Source: Prorocentrum cordatum
Lineage: Eukaryota; Sar; Dinophyceae; Prorocentrales; Prorocentraceae
Assembly (NCBI GenBank): GCA_963575745.1
Contig: CAUYUJ010018866.1
Location: 94,743 to 158,742, forward strand
DNA: 64,000 nucleotides
Reading direction: 5' to 3'
In this document: positions 33,720-44,347 of the stretch, piece after piece
Position numbering within the stretch: position 1 is the stretch's first letter
Layout: every line of letters starts with the position of its first letter
The notes under the pieces: generated by a model
Told to the model about the DNA's origin: nothing
Seen by the model: the letters and a program-made list of their open reading frames with translations, nothing else
The model's database searches: none
Program-made: the position numbers and the translations under genes

Positions 33720-33777
33720 GAGTCCGCGCGCACGACGACGATGAGCGACGAGCGACGAACAACGAGCGACGACGACG

Positions 33778-33845
<68 letters not shown>
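33720..33845. repeat. (GAC)n tract outside the right arm
   Basis: gcgcgcacgacgacgatgag, then about 22 GAC triplets. Confidence 0.95.
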
Positions 33846-33988
33846 CTGCGGACCAGTCACCTATGTGGATTCCTACGCGGATACCTACGCGGATCCCAAC
33901 GCGCACGGCGGCAGTGCCCGGAGCGCACTGGGGGGGGGGAGCGTTACGTCATTGGGGGGGGGGGGGAGCGGGGGCCACGACGCCCGTC

Positions 33989-34375
33989 ATGCCCCAAGCA
34001 ATAAAGAAATGGCCTCTTCGGCTTCGGAGGGTGGTGTGGCATGCGGGGCCAGGAGCATCGCCTCGACTGGGCGACAGTCTGGGTGAGGACGCCATGCAAA
34101 CCCTTTACGACTTCTATGCCGAAGTCCTCGGGGAAGGCGGGACCGCCGATCGTTACGACGGCGCGGACCCCTCCGGGTGTGCCAAGGTTAAGTGGCACGA
34201 CTGCATCGCGGATGTGGTCGATGGCTTTGATGAAACCCTGCAGCTCATCCTCGCGGGGCGCGACGAGTCGGCTGTTCTGGAACGCCTGCGCGCGCAGGCC
34301 GCCATCCTGAGCGACGCCGCCTTGAAGTTGGCGGCCGAGGATGCCGTAGGGGTCTGCCCGCCGCTTTTTGGCTGA
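33989..34375 (+). CDS. Candidate C-terminal exon of an unrecognised helical protein
   Basis: From the ATG at 33989 the frame reads MPQAIKKWPLRL, then a globular-looking segment: DAMQTLYDFYAEVLGEG, KVKWHDCIADVVDGFDETLQ, DESAVLERLRAQAAILSDAA, ending VCPPLFG with TGA at 34373-34375. Codons mostly end in G or C, and predicted amphipathic helices with conserved-looking D/E/W/C residues argue for real coding. The opposite strand is also open, so strand choice is not secure. An assembly gap follows 24 bp later. Confidence 0.4.
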   Translation: MPQAIKKWPLRLRRVVWHAGPGASPRLGDSLGEDAMQTLYDFYAEVLGEGGTADRYDGADPSGCAKVKWHDCIADVVDGFDETLQLILAGRDESAVLERLRAQAAILSDAALKLAAEDAVGVCPPLFG

Positions 34376-34399
34376 GTTTCCCTTTTTCCCCGCCCCCCC

Positions 34400-34499
34400 N
34401 NNNNNNNNNNNNNNNNNNNNNNNNNNNNNNNNNNNNNNNNNNNNNNNNNNNNNNNNNNNNNNNNNNNNNNNNNNNNNNNNNNNNNNNNNNNNNNNNNNN
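34400..34499. other. Assembly gap (100 N)
   Basis: A run of exactly 100 N next to a C run. Confidence 1.
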
Positions 34500-34693
34500 C
34501 GCTCCTTTCCTTCCCTGGGGGTGCCTCTCGCGTCTGCCCTGCCTTGGCATTGGCCAGGGCTGAGGCCACATCGCCACCCGACGCCCCGGCGACGCGGCCC
34601 CGAGGCCCTCGGGCACGGCGGAGCCCCGTGGGGCGGGCGCCCCCGCCATCCCGGTGGACCCACGCAGCAGCAGCGGTCCAACGAAGGAGTGGT

Positions 34694-34860
34694 TGACTAC
34701 CTACCAAACCACCCCAACCCAACCCGAAGACCCGAATTTCGGGTTGGGGGGGGTACGAGCTTCATGTGTGTTTTCTCAACGTTCCCCGACCCCCCCCAAC
34801 TGGAAATGGAAGGCAAATTGGGGCCTTCGGGTTGGGTTGGGGTGGTTTGGTGGGCGGTGA
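34694..34860. mobile_element. MITE-like element, family A, copy 2
   Basis: Same termini and interior as 506-675. It is flanked by the 5-bp direct repeat GTGGT (34689-34693 and 34861-34865). Confidence 0.85.
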
Positions 34861-34865
34861 GTGGT

Positions 34866-36300
34866 CCTCCCCCATCTCCTCTCCCATCCTCCTCCCCTAC
34901 AGCGCAGGCGCGGTCGCAAGACACCCCCGTAGAAATTCCCAACCCTGGAGAAGCCCGCGCGCGAGGTACACCTTGAGGGGAAGCCCGAAGATCACCCCGC
35001 ACGCAGCAGCTTCTGAGCGGCCGCGGGAAGCCACCGCGCAGCGCGAGGATCGAAGAAACCCAGGGCACCCCTGGCGAAAAGCAGTTGGCTTCTTGATGCG
35101 CGCCTCCACTAGGGGGAAAAACAAACCTACCTCGCTTTTGACCACCCTCGCTTCCAAGAGATACCAAGCGATGCCAAACTACGACCTGTACTGGTCAGGC
35201 CGCTTGACGAGGAGGCGCGTGGTATGACTTGGTTTTGCCTGGAAGCGAAAGCGGGGTAGGTAGTTCACGCTCTGATCCACTGTCGACTCCCTCCCCCCCC
35301 CGCCTCCTCCCGCCCCGCGCGCGGCAGCTCGTGGCGCACGCGCCCCCCCCCGGCGAACGCCGCGAGCACGCGCTGGCCGCAGATCCGCCGGCGTGGGCGA
35401 GCGGCGGGCTGAGGCCCAGGGGCCCCTCCCGGATGGATCCGCCTCGAAACACGGTGCAGAAAGGCGGGGGTCCAGGGCCCTGCTGGTCGTCTGCTCCCCT
35501 GTTCGATGCTGCACGCCGCGACCTGGAAGCTCAAGGCGCGTCAGCTGGGGCGCGGGCCGGGTCGCTCCGACAAGTGCCCGTGGGCTCGCCGTCCTCGTCG
35601 GGACGCGGGTGGGTTTCGGGGGCACGCAGCTCGGGCGCGCCCGCGAGTCCTGCGACAAGCTCCCCACCCAGCGCCGCCGGTCGCGATGACGATGCGTGGC
35701 GGCCCTTTGCCCTCGCAGCCGTGGCTGGCCTCCGCGCCCCCCCCCCCCTATTCGCCCAACGCCCGCAGCGCCTGTCTCCTCCAGCTAGGCGCGCGCCATG
35801 CCGCCCCTGCGGCGCCCGCTGATAATCCGAGGCCCGGATCGACAGCGACCCGAGACAGGCTCGATGGATTCCGCGCGCCACGGCATCGCTGCGGCATCGC
35901 CGGGGCCGTTGAGACGCCGCGAGCAGCCCCAGCTCTTGCGCCCCGGGCCGCTGAGGCGACCGCTTCCTGCAGCGGCTCCGGTGCGCGGCGTTGTCGACAG
36001 CTGGTTGCCGGCGGTCTCTCCGAGCAAGACGAGAGAGAGCTTGACGCGAGGCCCCCATCGTAGCTATTGCCCGCCACCCTGCAGCTTCCAAAAGAACACC
36101 CAAAACGATCGAGGCGTCCACTAGAACGCACGTCCGCGCGGCTAACTAAGACGCCTGTCCTGGCGGCACAGCGTGCTGCCCCAAGCATACCGCGGCGCGC
36201 GCGCGCCCCTGGACACTCGGTGCGTCGGAGAGTCGGCCAGGAAGCTAATGTATGGGATAATCAGGTTGTAGCTGCCGCGTTCCTATGCGTGGCACTGTGC
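34866..36300. other. GC-rich stretch, no gene recognised
   Basis: Long open frames exist on both strands, but none has a recognisable motif. C runs occur at 35285-35300, 35340-35350 and 35738-35748. Confidence 0.4.
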
Positions 36301-37407
36301 CGGATCATGGAGCGAAGCTCGTCCAAGGTCTGCTCCTGACCCCGCCACTTCGTTGGCGGGCAGCGCCATTGATGCACTGACCGCGCTCCAGGGAAGATGA
36401 ACGCGCCGAGGCAGCGATGGCGCGCGCGCGATGGTCGGGGGGTGGAGCCGGCAAGACCCCAGGGGGGAAGGTCGTGGACTTCTTGGCCGGCAGCGACAAC
36501 CCAGCAAGAACTTCTGCCGCGATCGGGCGCGGCGCCAGGAGTCCAATGTCACGCTGGGCGCCTGGCGGGCAGCCCACGTCGCCGGCGCGCGCGCCGCTCT
36601 GCCCCGCGCCCTCTCGCAGGGGCTGGCGCCCTGGCGGCGCCGAAGACGCGGCAGCCCTGGGCGGCTCAGGACTCATCGATCGGGGGCGGCAGCCCCCCGC
36701 CATCGAGGCCCAGGGGCGCTGGCGGCACGCGGTGACGGGCCTGCCGGAGAGGCACCGCGCTGCCGCAAATATCGCACCTCTGGAGGTCGCGCCGCGCCAG
36801 CCGGCGCATCAGGTTCGGTTCTCCGCCATCTCAGAACGGGCCGACGGACGGGAGAGCCCCGGGCGACTCGGCGTAAACTGCCAGGGGCGCCCATGGTTTC
36901 TTCCACCAATCGGTGGGGACAGCGACAGAGCGCCCCAGGTTGCCGCGAAGGCCCCGCAACCCTCGTCGCCGAAGCCTGCCGCGCCCGCGGGCAGAAGGCC
37001 CCGGCCCAGACGCGAGGGGGGGGGAGGGGGGGGGGCGTCGCGGGCACTCGAGGGCCACGCGCCCGCATGCCGAAGAACGGCACGGAGGAAGGAGGATTGA
37101 AGCGTGCCCGGAAGGATCTGCGGCAGATCGCCCACCCCAGAAAAACACTCTTCGGGAATCGAGAAAGGAGTGGAGGCGGAAGCCCCTTGAATAATAACCT
37201 CGCGGAAGACGGCGGAGAAGAAGGGGAGCGCGAACTGCGCGACGACTGCGAACTCCACCCCCCGCAGTCGACGCCCAGCCCTAGAGGCACTTCCGAAGAA
37301 AGTTGGCCGCGAAGCAGCTGGGGCAAAACGACGCCTCGTCGTCGACTGGCCCGTTCCAGAAGATCCGCAACATCATGAACTCCTGGAACTCCTCCTCTTC
37401 AAAATGA
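36301..37407. other. GC-rich stretch with a possible minus-strand exon
   Basis: On the minus strand around 37258-37060 one frame reads EFAVVAQFALPFFSAVFREV and continues with mixed composition (STPFSIPEECFSGVGDLP). It lacks an ATG and fades into Gly/Pro-rich sequence. I cannot assign it. Confidence 0.25.
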
Positions 37408-38112
37408 TCAGATAGTGTTGAACCGCTCATAGTTGATGGGCTCAGCCGAAAGAGCGATCCGCGAGGGCTGACTCGACGATGCAAACGGCGCAGCGGTGGC
37501 TTCGCCGATCAGTCGCCCGCTCGGACGGGAGAACGCGCAGTCGCGCCTGCGACAGTCACGACCGCGCCGACAGAGACTCGCACCTGGCGCGCGTCCGCAG
37601 GCTGAGCTCGAGGCGCGAGCTCTAGGCCCAAGGCCGCGCGACAGACGCTGGGACGGGGCAGAGGTGGCGCAGACCGGCTCGACGCTGTCCGCGCCCCCCT
37701 CGCCGCCCGCAGGCGGCGACGAGCCCGTGCCCGGAGCGACCCGCCCCCGGAGCGCGAGCGCCTGCATTGCCACTCTCTCGCACGTATGACCCACTGTAAA
37801 CGACGCCGCCTTCTCGCGTGCACCCTGAAGAAGGTGAGACATTACCTGAGAGACTGTGCCTTTTGCAGAGCCCACAAGCGATTGCAAAAAATCACTGGTA
37901 AGAAATCCTCTAGAGCGCAAAGGAGTCTGCCATGAATCAGCGCAGCGACATCCTCGAGCTTGCCTCCAGGAGCGGAGGGGCATCGATGTAGAACGCACCC
38001 ACCAGAGCGGGCCGACGTGGGCGAGCACCGCGACGAGGCCGAGGATGAAGAGCTCGCCGATGAAACGCTGGAACCAGACGCATGCGCCTCGAACTGCTTC
38101 GAGCACCGACAT
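37408..38112 (-). CDS. Candidate membrane-associated protein, unrecognised
   Basis: An ATG at 38110-38112 opens 234 codons with a hydrophobic span near the start (FIGELFILGLVAVLAHVGPLWWV, split here as FIGELFILGL and VAVLAHVGPLWWV, about residues 17-39). The middle is natural-looking (SDFLQSLVGSAKGTVSQVMS, SFTVGHTCERVAMQALAL), then a basic, low-complexity tail follows. An upstream minus-strand segment (38220-38120) in another frame (VPVPRQFSASEVLAAVRSSC) also looks coding, so an intron or frameshift may lie near 38112. The plus strand is open as well. Function unknown. Confidence 0.35.
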   Translation of the reverse strand: MSVLEAVRGACVWFQRFIGELFILGLVAVLAHVGPLWWVRSTSMPLRSWRQARGCRCADSWQTPLRSRGFLTSDFLQSLVGSAKGTVSQVMSHLLQGAREKAASFTVGHTCERVAMQALALRGRVAPGTGSSPPAGGEGGADSVEPVCATSAPSQRLSRGLGPRARASSSACGRAPGASLCRRGRDCRRRDCAFSRPSGRLIGEATAAPFASSSQPSRIALSAEPINYERFNTI

Positions 38113-38878
38113 GAGCCAGGTAGGCAGCGAAATGGTCGCCGCATGAACTTCGCACCGCCGCCAGAACCTCTGACGCCGAAAACTGCCGCGGCACTGGAAC
38201 CGTGGGCAGCGGCTGGATCAATTCCCAAGCTTCACGGTCCAGCCGATGCGAAGTCCGAGCATGGCAACGGCAGTAGCAAAGTGCACGAGCTCGATGCGTA
38301 GTGCTCCGGTCAGGCTACGCAACCTTCAGTTCATCCTCCAGTGACACCGTGAACTGCTCCTCCCACTGCGCAGCGCAGCGTCTACCAAACTGCAACGGCG
38401 CGCCGATGTGCTGCGAGAGACGTCGCGTAGCAGTGGATCAGATATGACGATGGGCATGCGCAGCCATCCGCAAGCCATTGAAATGCCGACCAGCATGCTC
38501 TGCGAGAAGACGCACCGAACGGCCAGACAGGTAACATCCACAACAACCGTGCTTGGTAACGTTCACATGCACAATAAGTAATCACACAGTCAAAAAGACT
38601 AGAGCACGCCGAGCCTCGCGTGAGCAGCATGTGAAAATACGCCGTTTTGAGCCGCAACGGCCAAGGAGGAGTAACAGGAAGAGCGGGGACAAAACTGGCC
38701 GGCGAGCGATGCTAATTCCCCCCGGAACGCAAACTGGCCCGACGCGGCGGAGAAGCCGAAAAGGGCGCCAGCCACGTGGCCGGGCGACAACCGAATTATC
38801 GACAACGCCAGGACAATACGAAGCACGGAACAAACGGGCAGACCAAGCCTGGAGGGGGGAAGGGGGAGAGAGCGTAGA

Positions 38879-38911
38879 GAGGAGGAGGAGGAGGAGGAGG
38901 AGGAGGAGTCC
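38879..38911. repeat. (GGA)n microsatellite
   Basis: Eleven GGA triplets. Confidence 0.95.
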
Positions 38912-39016
38912 GGCACCCGCTGGGGAAGCGATCGCATTCTAGCATGCATAAAAACCAAAGGCGGCACATCGGCCCCAAAGAGGTCGCCACCTGGGGCCAA
39001 GGACGCCCCACAAGAG

Positions 39017-39055
39017 GAGGAGGAGGAGGAGGAGGAGGAGGAGGAGGAGGAGGAA
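39017..39055. repeat. (GGA)n microsatellite
   Basis: About 12 GGA triplets. Confidence 0.95.
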
Positions 39056-40974
39056 GGCTGGAGAAGAGCAAGAGAGGCGCGAGCCACTGAGCCTCGACGC
39101 GGGGCGAGCGCGCGGGGGCAGGCGGAGGAGGGGAAGGGCGTCGGGAGCGCGGGCGGGCGGAAGAAAACGCCTCCATGGCGCCCCCCCCCCCCCCGTCCGG
39201 CCAGCGCGCCCGCGGCTGCGCCTGCCCGGCAGCGCGGCGCCGCCAGTCCGCGCCGATGGCCGCGGCCGCCCGCCGTCGCCGCCGCTCCCCGTCGGAGCAG
39301 CCGCGCTACCGTGACTGATGAGTCGCGAGAATGCGGAGGATGGCTGTCGTCCGGGCGCGTGGTCGGCCGTAGGAGGTGGAGATCAGTGATCAGCGGCCGG
39401 CAGGTCGTGTTCTGCCGCGCCAAGACATCGGCGCGCGCCGAATAATACCCGACCTTGCGCAGGCACACGGCGGCCGCGCAATCCAGGCCTGCCGCCGCGG
39501 CGCCATGCAGGCGGGGCGACGCCCGCGTCGAGGGCCAGGGGGGCCGTTGGTGAGGGCACCGGCGAACGCGCCGGCAGGTCGGAGGCGCGCTCCCGGCACC
39601 AGGCCCGGGGCCTCTGCCCCGCGGCCGCAGGCCCTCGCGGCCGGCAGCGTGCGCCAGGCGCAACAGCGCGCGGCGCCCCCGAGTCAATCCCGCGCGAGCG
39701 CATCGGAGATCGCGCGACCCAGCCCAGTCGAGGATCGCCCGGTCGCAGATGCAGCGAGGGACTGGGCCAAAGTCTGGCACCGCCGACGCGGAGGCGCATG
39801 ACTTCGACGAGTAATCGAGGCTGCCCATCACAGGGCTGGTGCGAGGGGTTCCACTGCCAAGAGTGGCCGCAGTCGGGGTGCTCAAGAGCCGCTGCAGCAC
39901 CGCGTCGCCCCCGGCGCCCGAATGCCGCTTGAGGATGTCGCGCCCGCCCTGCTCGCCGAGGTAACGCAGGAGAGCCCGTGGCAGGCGCAGCTGCCACGAG
40001 CGCGGGGCAGAGATAGGGTGCTCGTCGCGTCCGTCCTCGTCGAGCGGGAAGAAGTAGCGGCCGACGCCTCGGGGGCAGCCGCGGCGCTACTGGGGCGCGG
40101 CGGCGGGGGCCTCCGCGCGCGGGTCGAAAAGTGCAGCGCGGCGCCCTTCGGCTTCCAAGGCGGCCCCCGAAAGCGCGGCCACGACGAGGGAGCCCACTGT
40201 GGGCGGCAAGCTTTGGCCAAGGCGGGCCCCTGCGTCGCCCGCGCGTCTGTCGTGCTCGGCCACGATGGCCCCGCCTCGCCCAGGCCGAGCATGGCGAGGC
40301 GCGATGCCATCTCCCGCGCGCGAGGCCTCTTGACGATCCGCACGAAGCCGCCTCTGCTCACGCCGAGCGAGCACTACTCCCAGGCCGCGCCAGGGAGGTC
40401 GCCGCCCGCGGCGAGCTGCACGGCTCCGCGGGGGTCGCTGTCGAACTGCTGCAGGTGCGCGTCTTGCACCCTGCCCCTTTTTTCGCCCGAGCCGGGAAGC
40501 AAGCTCCGACGCGCGTCGGCGCAGGGTCGCGCGAGCACCAGCACCGCCGCGGCGTGCCCCACCTTCAGCAGCGCGCGGCGCGCGGCGCGGGCCGTGGTCA
40601 GCACGGCCGACGACCTGGTCGTCGAGCGCCGCGGGGCCGCCAAAGGGCGCGCCGAATGCGAGGGAGGGTCCTTCCAGGGCGTGCACCCTGCAGGTGATCC
40701 GAACGCATTCCGTGGCCCAGCCATCGAAGCGGCGCCGCTCGTTGTCGGAACCAGAGGCGGCGGTGGGACCTACTCGCAGCGCTGCCAGCGACAGTCGAGC
40801 GAGCGCCGCCGAAGAGCGAGAGGGCGGCGGACGCGAGAAAAGCCCTGGGTGCCCCAGCCGGGGGCGTGTCGTCGATCTCGGCCCCATCCGCAGCCGGCAC
40901 GGCGGCGGCAGCTGGCCCGCCATCATAGAAGAAGAAGCAGAAACATAGTAAGAAAAGCAACAACAACAAACAAA

Positions 40975-41113
40975 CATACATACGCATAAACTTTTGGAGG
41001 ACCGCGCGGATTTCTTGGATCTGCCTCCTGGGCGCGCGGAGCGCGCCAGGGGCGGCGCTGGAGGCGCCGCCAGGGGGGCCCAGCGCGGATCCAAGAAGTC
41101 CGCGCGGAACGCC
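40975..41113 (-). mobile_element. Family J inverted-repeat element, truncated, reverse orientation
   Basis: Read on the minus strand it matches the core of the intact copy at 62052-62227. Shared parts include the gcgcgcggagcgcgccaggg and ggcggcgctggaggcgccgc palindromes and an aagaagtccgcgcgga block. A catacgcataaac stretch corresponds to the intact copy's ttgtatgtttatg. The tagggga terminus is missing. Confidence 0.75.
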
Positions 41114-41317
41114 GACAGTTGATGCTCATCACGTTTTCTCTCCGTCGACCGCCTGGCACCTGCAGCGGTGCGCCGGCGGAGGCTCTTTTTTTTCCACAAC
41201 GCAAAGCAACCCAGCCCATCGATGACCACGCCCTCGGACACCGCAAATCGTCACAGCAGAGCTTCTCCGCAGCGTGACACAGAGGATCTCAGCGCGGACC
41301 GGATGGACAGGCGGCCA

Positions 41318-41440
41318 CGTGGAGGAGGAGGAGGAGAAGGAGAAGGAGAAGGAGGAGGAGGAGAAGGAGGAGGAGGAGGAGGAGGAGGAGGAGGGAGAGG
41401 AGGAGGAGGAGGAGGAGGAGGAGGAGGAGGAGGAGGATTT
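41318..41440. repeat. (GGA)n imperfect tract
   Basis: GGA/GAA triplets over about 120 bp, ending in atttaaacgcggaccggatg. The same gcggaccggatgga also precedes the tract at 41294-41307, so this tract too is bracketed by a direct repeat. Confidence 0.9.
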
Positions 41441-41660
41441 AAACGCGGACCGGATGGACGGGGACCAGCGAAGAGACCCAAACAGCAGGAGGCGGAGGCG
41501 GCGGCGGTGCGCCGGCGGAGGCGGGGCCAGCCAGGACGCCCCCGACGGCGGAAGGTCGACGCGGCGTGGCGCGGCGTGGCGGCGGTTGTGCAGAGTGCCG
41601 CGGCCCGAGGGGGCGGAGGCCGCCGCAGGTGCCGTCTGCGCGCACGCTGCGCTGCAAGGC

Positions 41661-41990
41661 TTAAGTCGGGCCTGTCCCCCTATAGTCGGGGCATTGACCT
41701 GAAGAACCCTAAATAAGGAGCGAGGCCCCTTTTTTCCATAGGTTAAACTTTGATTTTCCATCGAAAGCATGAGGCAAACCTGAGATAAGTTGCGAACTAA
41801 CTACTTAAGGAACACGGAGCCCCTCCCCAACGAAAAGAGTTCCTTCTCCAGCGCCCCGACTGTATAGGAGGATTTTGGAGGAAAAATGAGAAAATACGCC
41901 AAAACAAATGTAAAACAAAAAAAATCCCCTGACTGCTTTTGTGGACTATGCTTGAGCATTCCCCCTGTAGAGGGACAGGCCCCACTTCAA
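41661..41990. mobile_element. Family D element, copy 1, containing a nested family C element
   Basis: The left end ttaagtcgggcctgtccccc and the right end ccccctgtagagggacaggc, then cccacttcaa, are inverted repeats. The 8-bp duplication TGCAAGGC flanks the whole (41653-41660 and 41991-41998). A family C element (41683-41862) splits the left terminus at a TA. Removing it restores cctgtccccctataggagga, which matches the intact family D end. Confidence 0.9.
41683..41862 (+). mobile_element. Family C MITE, copy 1 (nested in family D)
   Basis: The ends (t)agtcggggc and gccccgactg are flanked by TA (41681-41682 and 41863-41864). The interior has ttgacct-aagaaccctaaata near the left and cgaaaagagttccttctcca near the right. 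TA duplication and short inverted ends fit a Tc1/mariner-type non-autonomous element. Confidence 0.9.
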
Positions 41991-42182
41991 TGCAAGGCGT
42001 GCCGGGTCGGCCTTCCGTGGCTCGTCGAGGGGGCGGCTGAGGCGCGCTCTGCTGCGGTGGCGAAGGAGGCCGGCAGCGGAGCGGAGCGATCGCCCGTGGC
42101 GCCACGGGCAGCAGCAGAGGCCTCCGCGGAGCGGGGCACGAGCAGGAGCGGCGGCGTCCGCTTCTGCGGGTGGCCGGGGATC

Positions 42183-42349
42183 TGGAAAGGGGCCCTGGGA
42201 CGCACAGATAAATACACACAAATGACAGGATCCCGCACAGTTTGCCATATGTTCGTGGTTTCTGTCTCCCCCCCTGCTTCCCATAGTTTCCCATGCTTTC
42301 CTGGGAGTGGGCGGCTAAATTGTGTCTGCGTGTTTTTTTTTCCTCCGGA
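42183..42349 (+). mobile_element. MITE-like element, family E, copy 3
   Basis: It runs from tggaaaggggccctgggacg to gtgtttttttttcctccgga. It is flanked by the 5-bp duplication GGATC (42178-42182 and 42350-42354). Confidence 0.85.
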
Positions 42350-42789
42350 GGATCGGCGTGGGAGCTCTGTGCAGCCGCACGTTCCTGGGTGCATCAGGCG
42401 GGGGAAGGCGACCACGGGCATGCTGGCGGACGCGGGCATGGTCTGTCCAGCGCCCCCATCGGCGTGCTCGTGTGGCGGCTCGGGGCCTTCGGAGGTGACC
42501 ACGTTGGATCGGGGGCTGCCTGCAGCTGACGATGCCCTGCTGCTCCTTGGCAGCGCGGAGGCAGCCACTCGGACGCGACATCGAAACTGCGGCAGCCTCT
42601 GGGATGTGCCTGAAGCTGGTCTCCCAGACGGCGTCGGTCGGTGTCCGCTCCTGCGGCGCGGAACCCGTCCACCAAGGCTGGGCGCAGGACGGTCTCCTCG
42701 CTTTCCTGCCCGGCGCCGCCACCGGGAGTCTCCGAATGCGGGGGTCTCTCGGCTCCAGAAGCCCAGCCAGCGCGCCAGCATGCGTGGGG

Positions 42790-42960
42790 GGGCCCCCGGG
42801 CCTCGGCGTCGGCACGTCGCTCTGCTGAGCCCTGGCGACTGCCTGCCTGAGGTCGTCGAGATTGAGCTGCCCGCTGGCGTTCACGTCCTGCGTAGCTGCC
42901 ACGACCGCCCGTTCAGTGCGTTTATGACGCGCTCCGGCCTCCAGCGTGAAGTTCGTGAGG
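42790..42960 (-). CDS. Candidate exon with an EF-hand calcium-binding loop
   Basis: On the minus strand one frame reads RTERAVVAATQDVNASGQLN and continues LDDLRQAVARAQ. The 12-residue loop DVNASGQLNLDD (42888-42853) has D1, N3, S5, G6, L8, N9 and D12, a good EF-hand loop with Asp instead of the usual Glu at position 12. Helical residues lie on both sides. Upstream on the same strand (43560-43440) a hydrophobic LLLAGGALMLMLGGAAVF segment could be the N-terminal membrane anchor of the same gene, across an intron holding the TA tract at 43015-43090. That linkage is inference. No second EF-hand was seen. Confidence 0.4.
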
Positions 42961-43014
42961 GTATGGAGGGAAAGGGAGCGAGACGCATGTGTGACGCTCG
43001 CGGCGAGGGAGACA

Positions 43015-43017
43015 GAA

Positions 43018-43054
<37 letters not shown>

Positions 43055-43090
43055 CATATATGTATACATATATACATATATACATATATA
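43015..43090. repeat. (TA)n / TATACA microsatellite
   Basis: TATA dinucleotides followed by tatacatacatatatg-like repeats. Confidence 0.95.
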
Positions 43091-43439
43091 GAGAGAGCAA
43101 GCAAACAAACAAGCGATGCACGTCAGAGGTGCAATGGCAAGCTTGTGAAACAAGTCGTTACAACACAGCTCCAGCGGCCCTCTTGCACAACTAGGAGGCA
43201 GCGACGGGAATGGATGCTCTAATATCAGGGTCCCTTCGGACGGTGCCTCGTGGCGGTCGTGGCGGTGGCGGTGGCCTGCGTGACGTTCGTGGCAGTGGCC
43301 TCGAACTCTTCCACTGCGGCGTTGACCCACTGCTGGAGGGCGTCCTGGGGCTCCTTGCGGATGTTAGCTGGAAGACCGGCGACTGCAAGCTTGGCAGCGC
43401 TCTCTGCCCAGGGATCCTGGACCGCTGCCCCTCAGCAGG

Positions 43440-43660
43440 TTCAATAGCTGATGCTCCCTCGCCCGCAGGATCCACCAGCTGAATCAGACCCGTTCGCTTG
43501 AACACTGCCGCGCCACCCAACATAAGCATCAGCGCGCCACCCGCAAGCAAAAGGATGCACGAGCTGCGCGCTGGCGTAGCAGAAGCACCTCCTGAGCGAT
43601 CCCCGGACCAGAGGCCTCCGTGTCCCGCGATCGGCGGGAGCCATCCTGATCCATGACGGT
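43440..43660 (-). CDS. Candidate N-terminal exon with a membrane anchor
   Basis: One minus-strand frame gives SSCILLLAGGALMLMLGGAA then VFKRTGLIQLVDPAGEGA, a single strong hydrophobic span followed by a polar stretch. The nearby ATG (43640-43660) starts in a different frame, so a short intron or frameshift would be needed. A family B element sits directly upstream (43676-43803). Confidence 0.3.
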
Positions 43661-43675
43661 TACGGCAGTGGCACT

Positions 43676-43803
43676 GGCCATCGCTTGGACGTCCATGTCC
43701 TGTGTTTTTTCTGGTTTCGTGCGTGGCTTTTTCGCCAAATGATCAGGGATGCTCCTCGATGGTCCCCGCCGAAGGAAAAACGCACACGTCCGAGCGATGC
43801 CAA
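43676..43803. mobile_element. MITE-like element, family B, copy 2
   Basis: The ends catcgcttggacgt and acgtccgagcgatg pair with one mismatch. The interior matches 1115-1239. Confidence 0.8.
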
Positions 43804-43885
43804 GGGCAGCGGCAACGGTGCGCAGGCGGGGCTAACGCCTCGCCGCTGGCCAGCACTGCTGCGGAGGAGGAGCGGGGGCGGCCAG

Positions 43886-43914
43886 AGATGATGATGATGA
43901 TGATGATGATGATG
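43886..43914. repeat. (ATG)n microsatellite
   Basis: Nine ATG triplets. Confidence 0.95.
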
Positions 43915-44103
43915 ACAAGCCCTGAGGTCAGGGTTCGGCCGCCTGGCCCGCCTCCTCAGATGAGGAGCAAGTTCTGGCCGAAGGGGCTCACGGGGGCGGC
44001 CAGAGAGGGGGGGGGCGTCCAGGGAGGGGGGGCGCAGATCGTGGCCCGAGGCACGCGGGCAGCCCGGCGCTGGCCTGGCAGAGGAGACGACCCCGGTCAT
44101 GAC

Positions 44104-44119
44104 TGAATGGGGCCCTGGG

Positions 44120-44184
<65 letters not shown>

Positions 44185-44313
44185 AATAACAGGATTTCCA
44201 ATTTTTTCACCATATTCTCTGGGTTTGGGTCTTCCCCCCCACTTCCCACATTTCCCCATCTTTTCCTGGGGATAGACGATTCATAGTGTCTGTGTGTTTT
44301 TTCCCCTCCTGAG
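44104..44313 (+). mobile_element. MITE-like element, family E, copy 4, expanded by (CA)n(TA)n
   Basis: It runs from tgaatggggccctgggacac to gtgttttttcccctcctga. The acacaaataaatacacac site is replaced by cacacacaca and about 20 TA. A ~32-bp direct repeat, tggcctggca-aggagacg-ccccggtcatga, brackets it (44071-44102 and 44316-44347). No 5-bp duplication was found. Confidence 0.85.
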
Positions 44314-44347
44314 TTGGCCTGGCAAGGGAGACGGCCCCGGTCATGAT

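Larger units (their letters stand above)
38113..40974. other. GC-rich stretch with two GGA tracts, no gene recognised
   Basis: Frames are open on both strands for up to about 1.2 kb (notably 39380-40900) with Arg/Ala/Gly-rich translations and no known motif. A CAA/ACA-rich patch (40940-40985) marks the start of a family J fragment. Confidence 0.4.

Noticed and set aside
36417-37100. Plus-strand basic protein
   Set aside because: No motif, low-complexity tail and competing open minus-strand frames. Not supported.
39883-41241. Long GC-rich ORFs on both strands (up to about 385 codons)
   Set aside because: At this GC content stops are rare, the translations are Arg/Ala/Gly-rich, and no motif is recognisable. 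They are not supported as genes.
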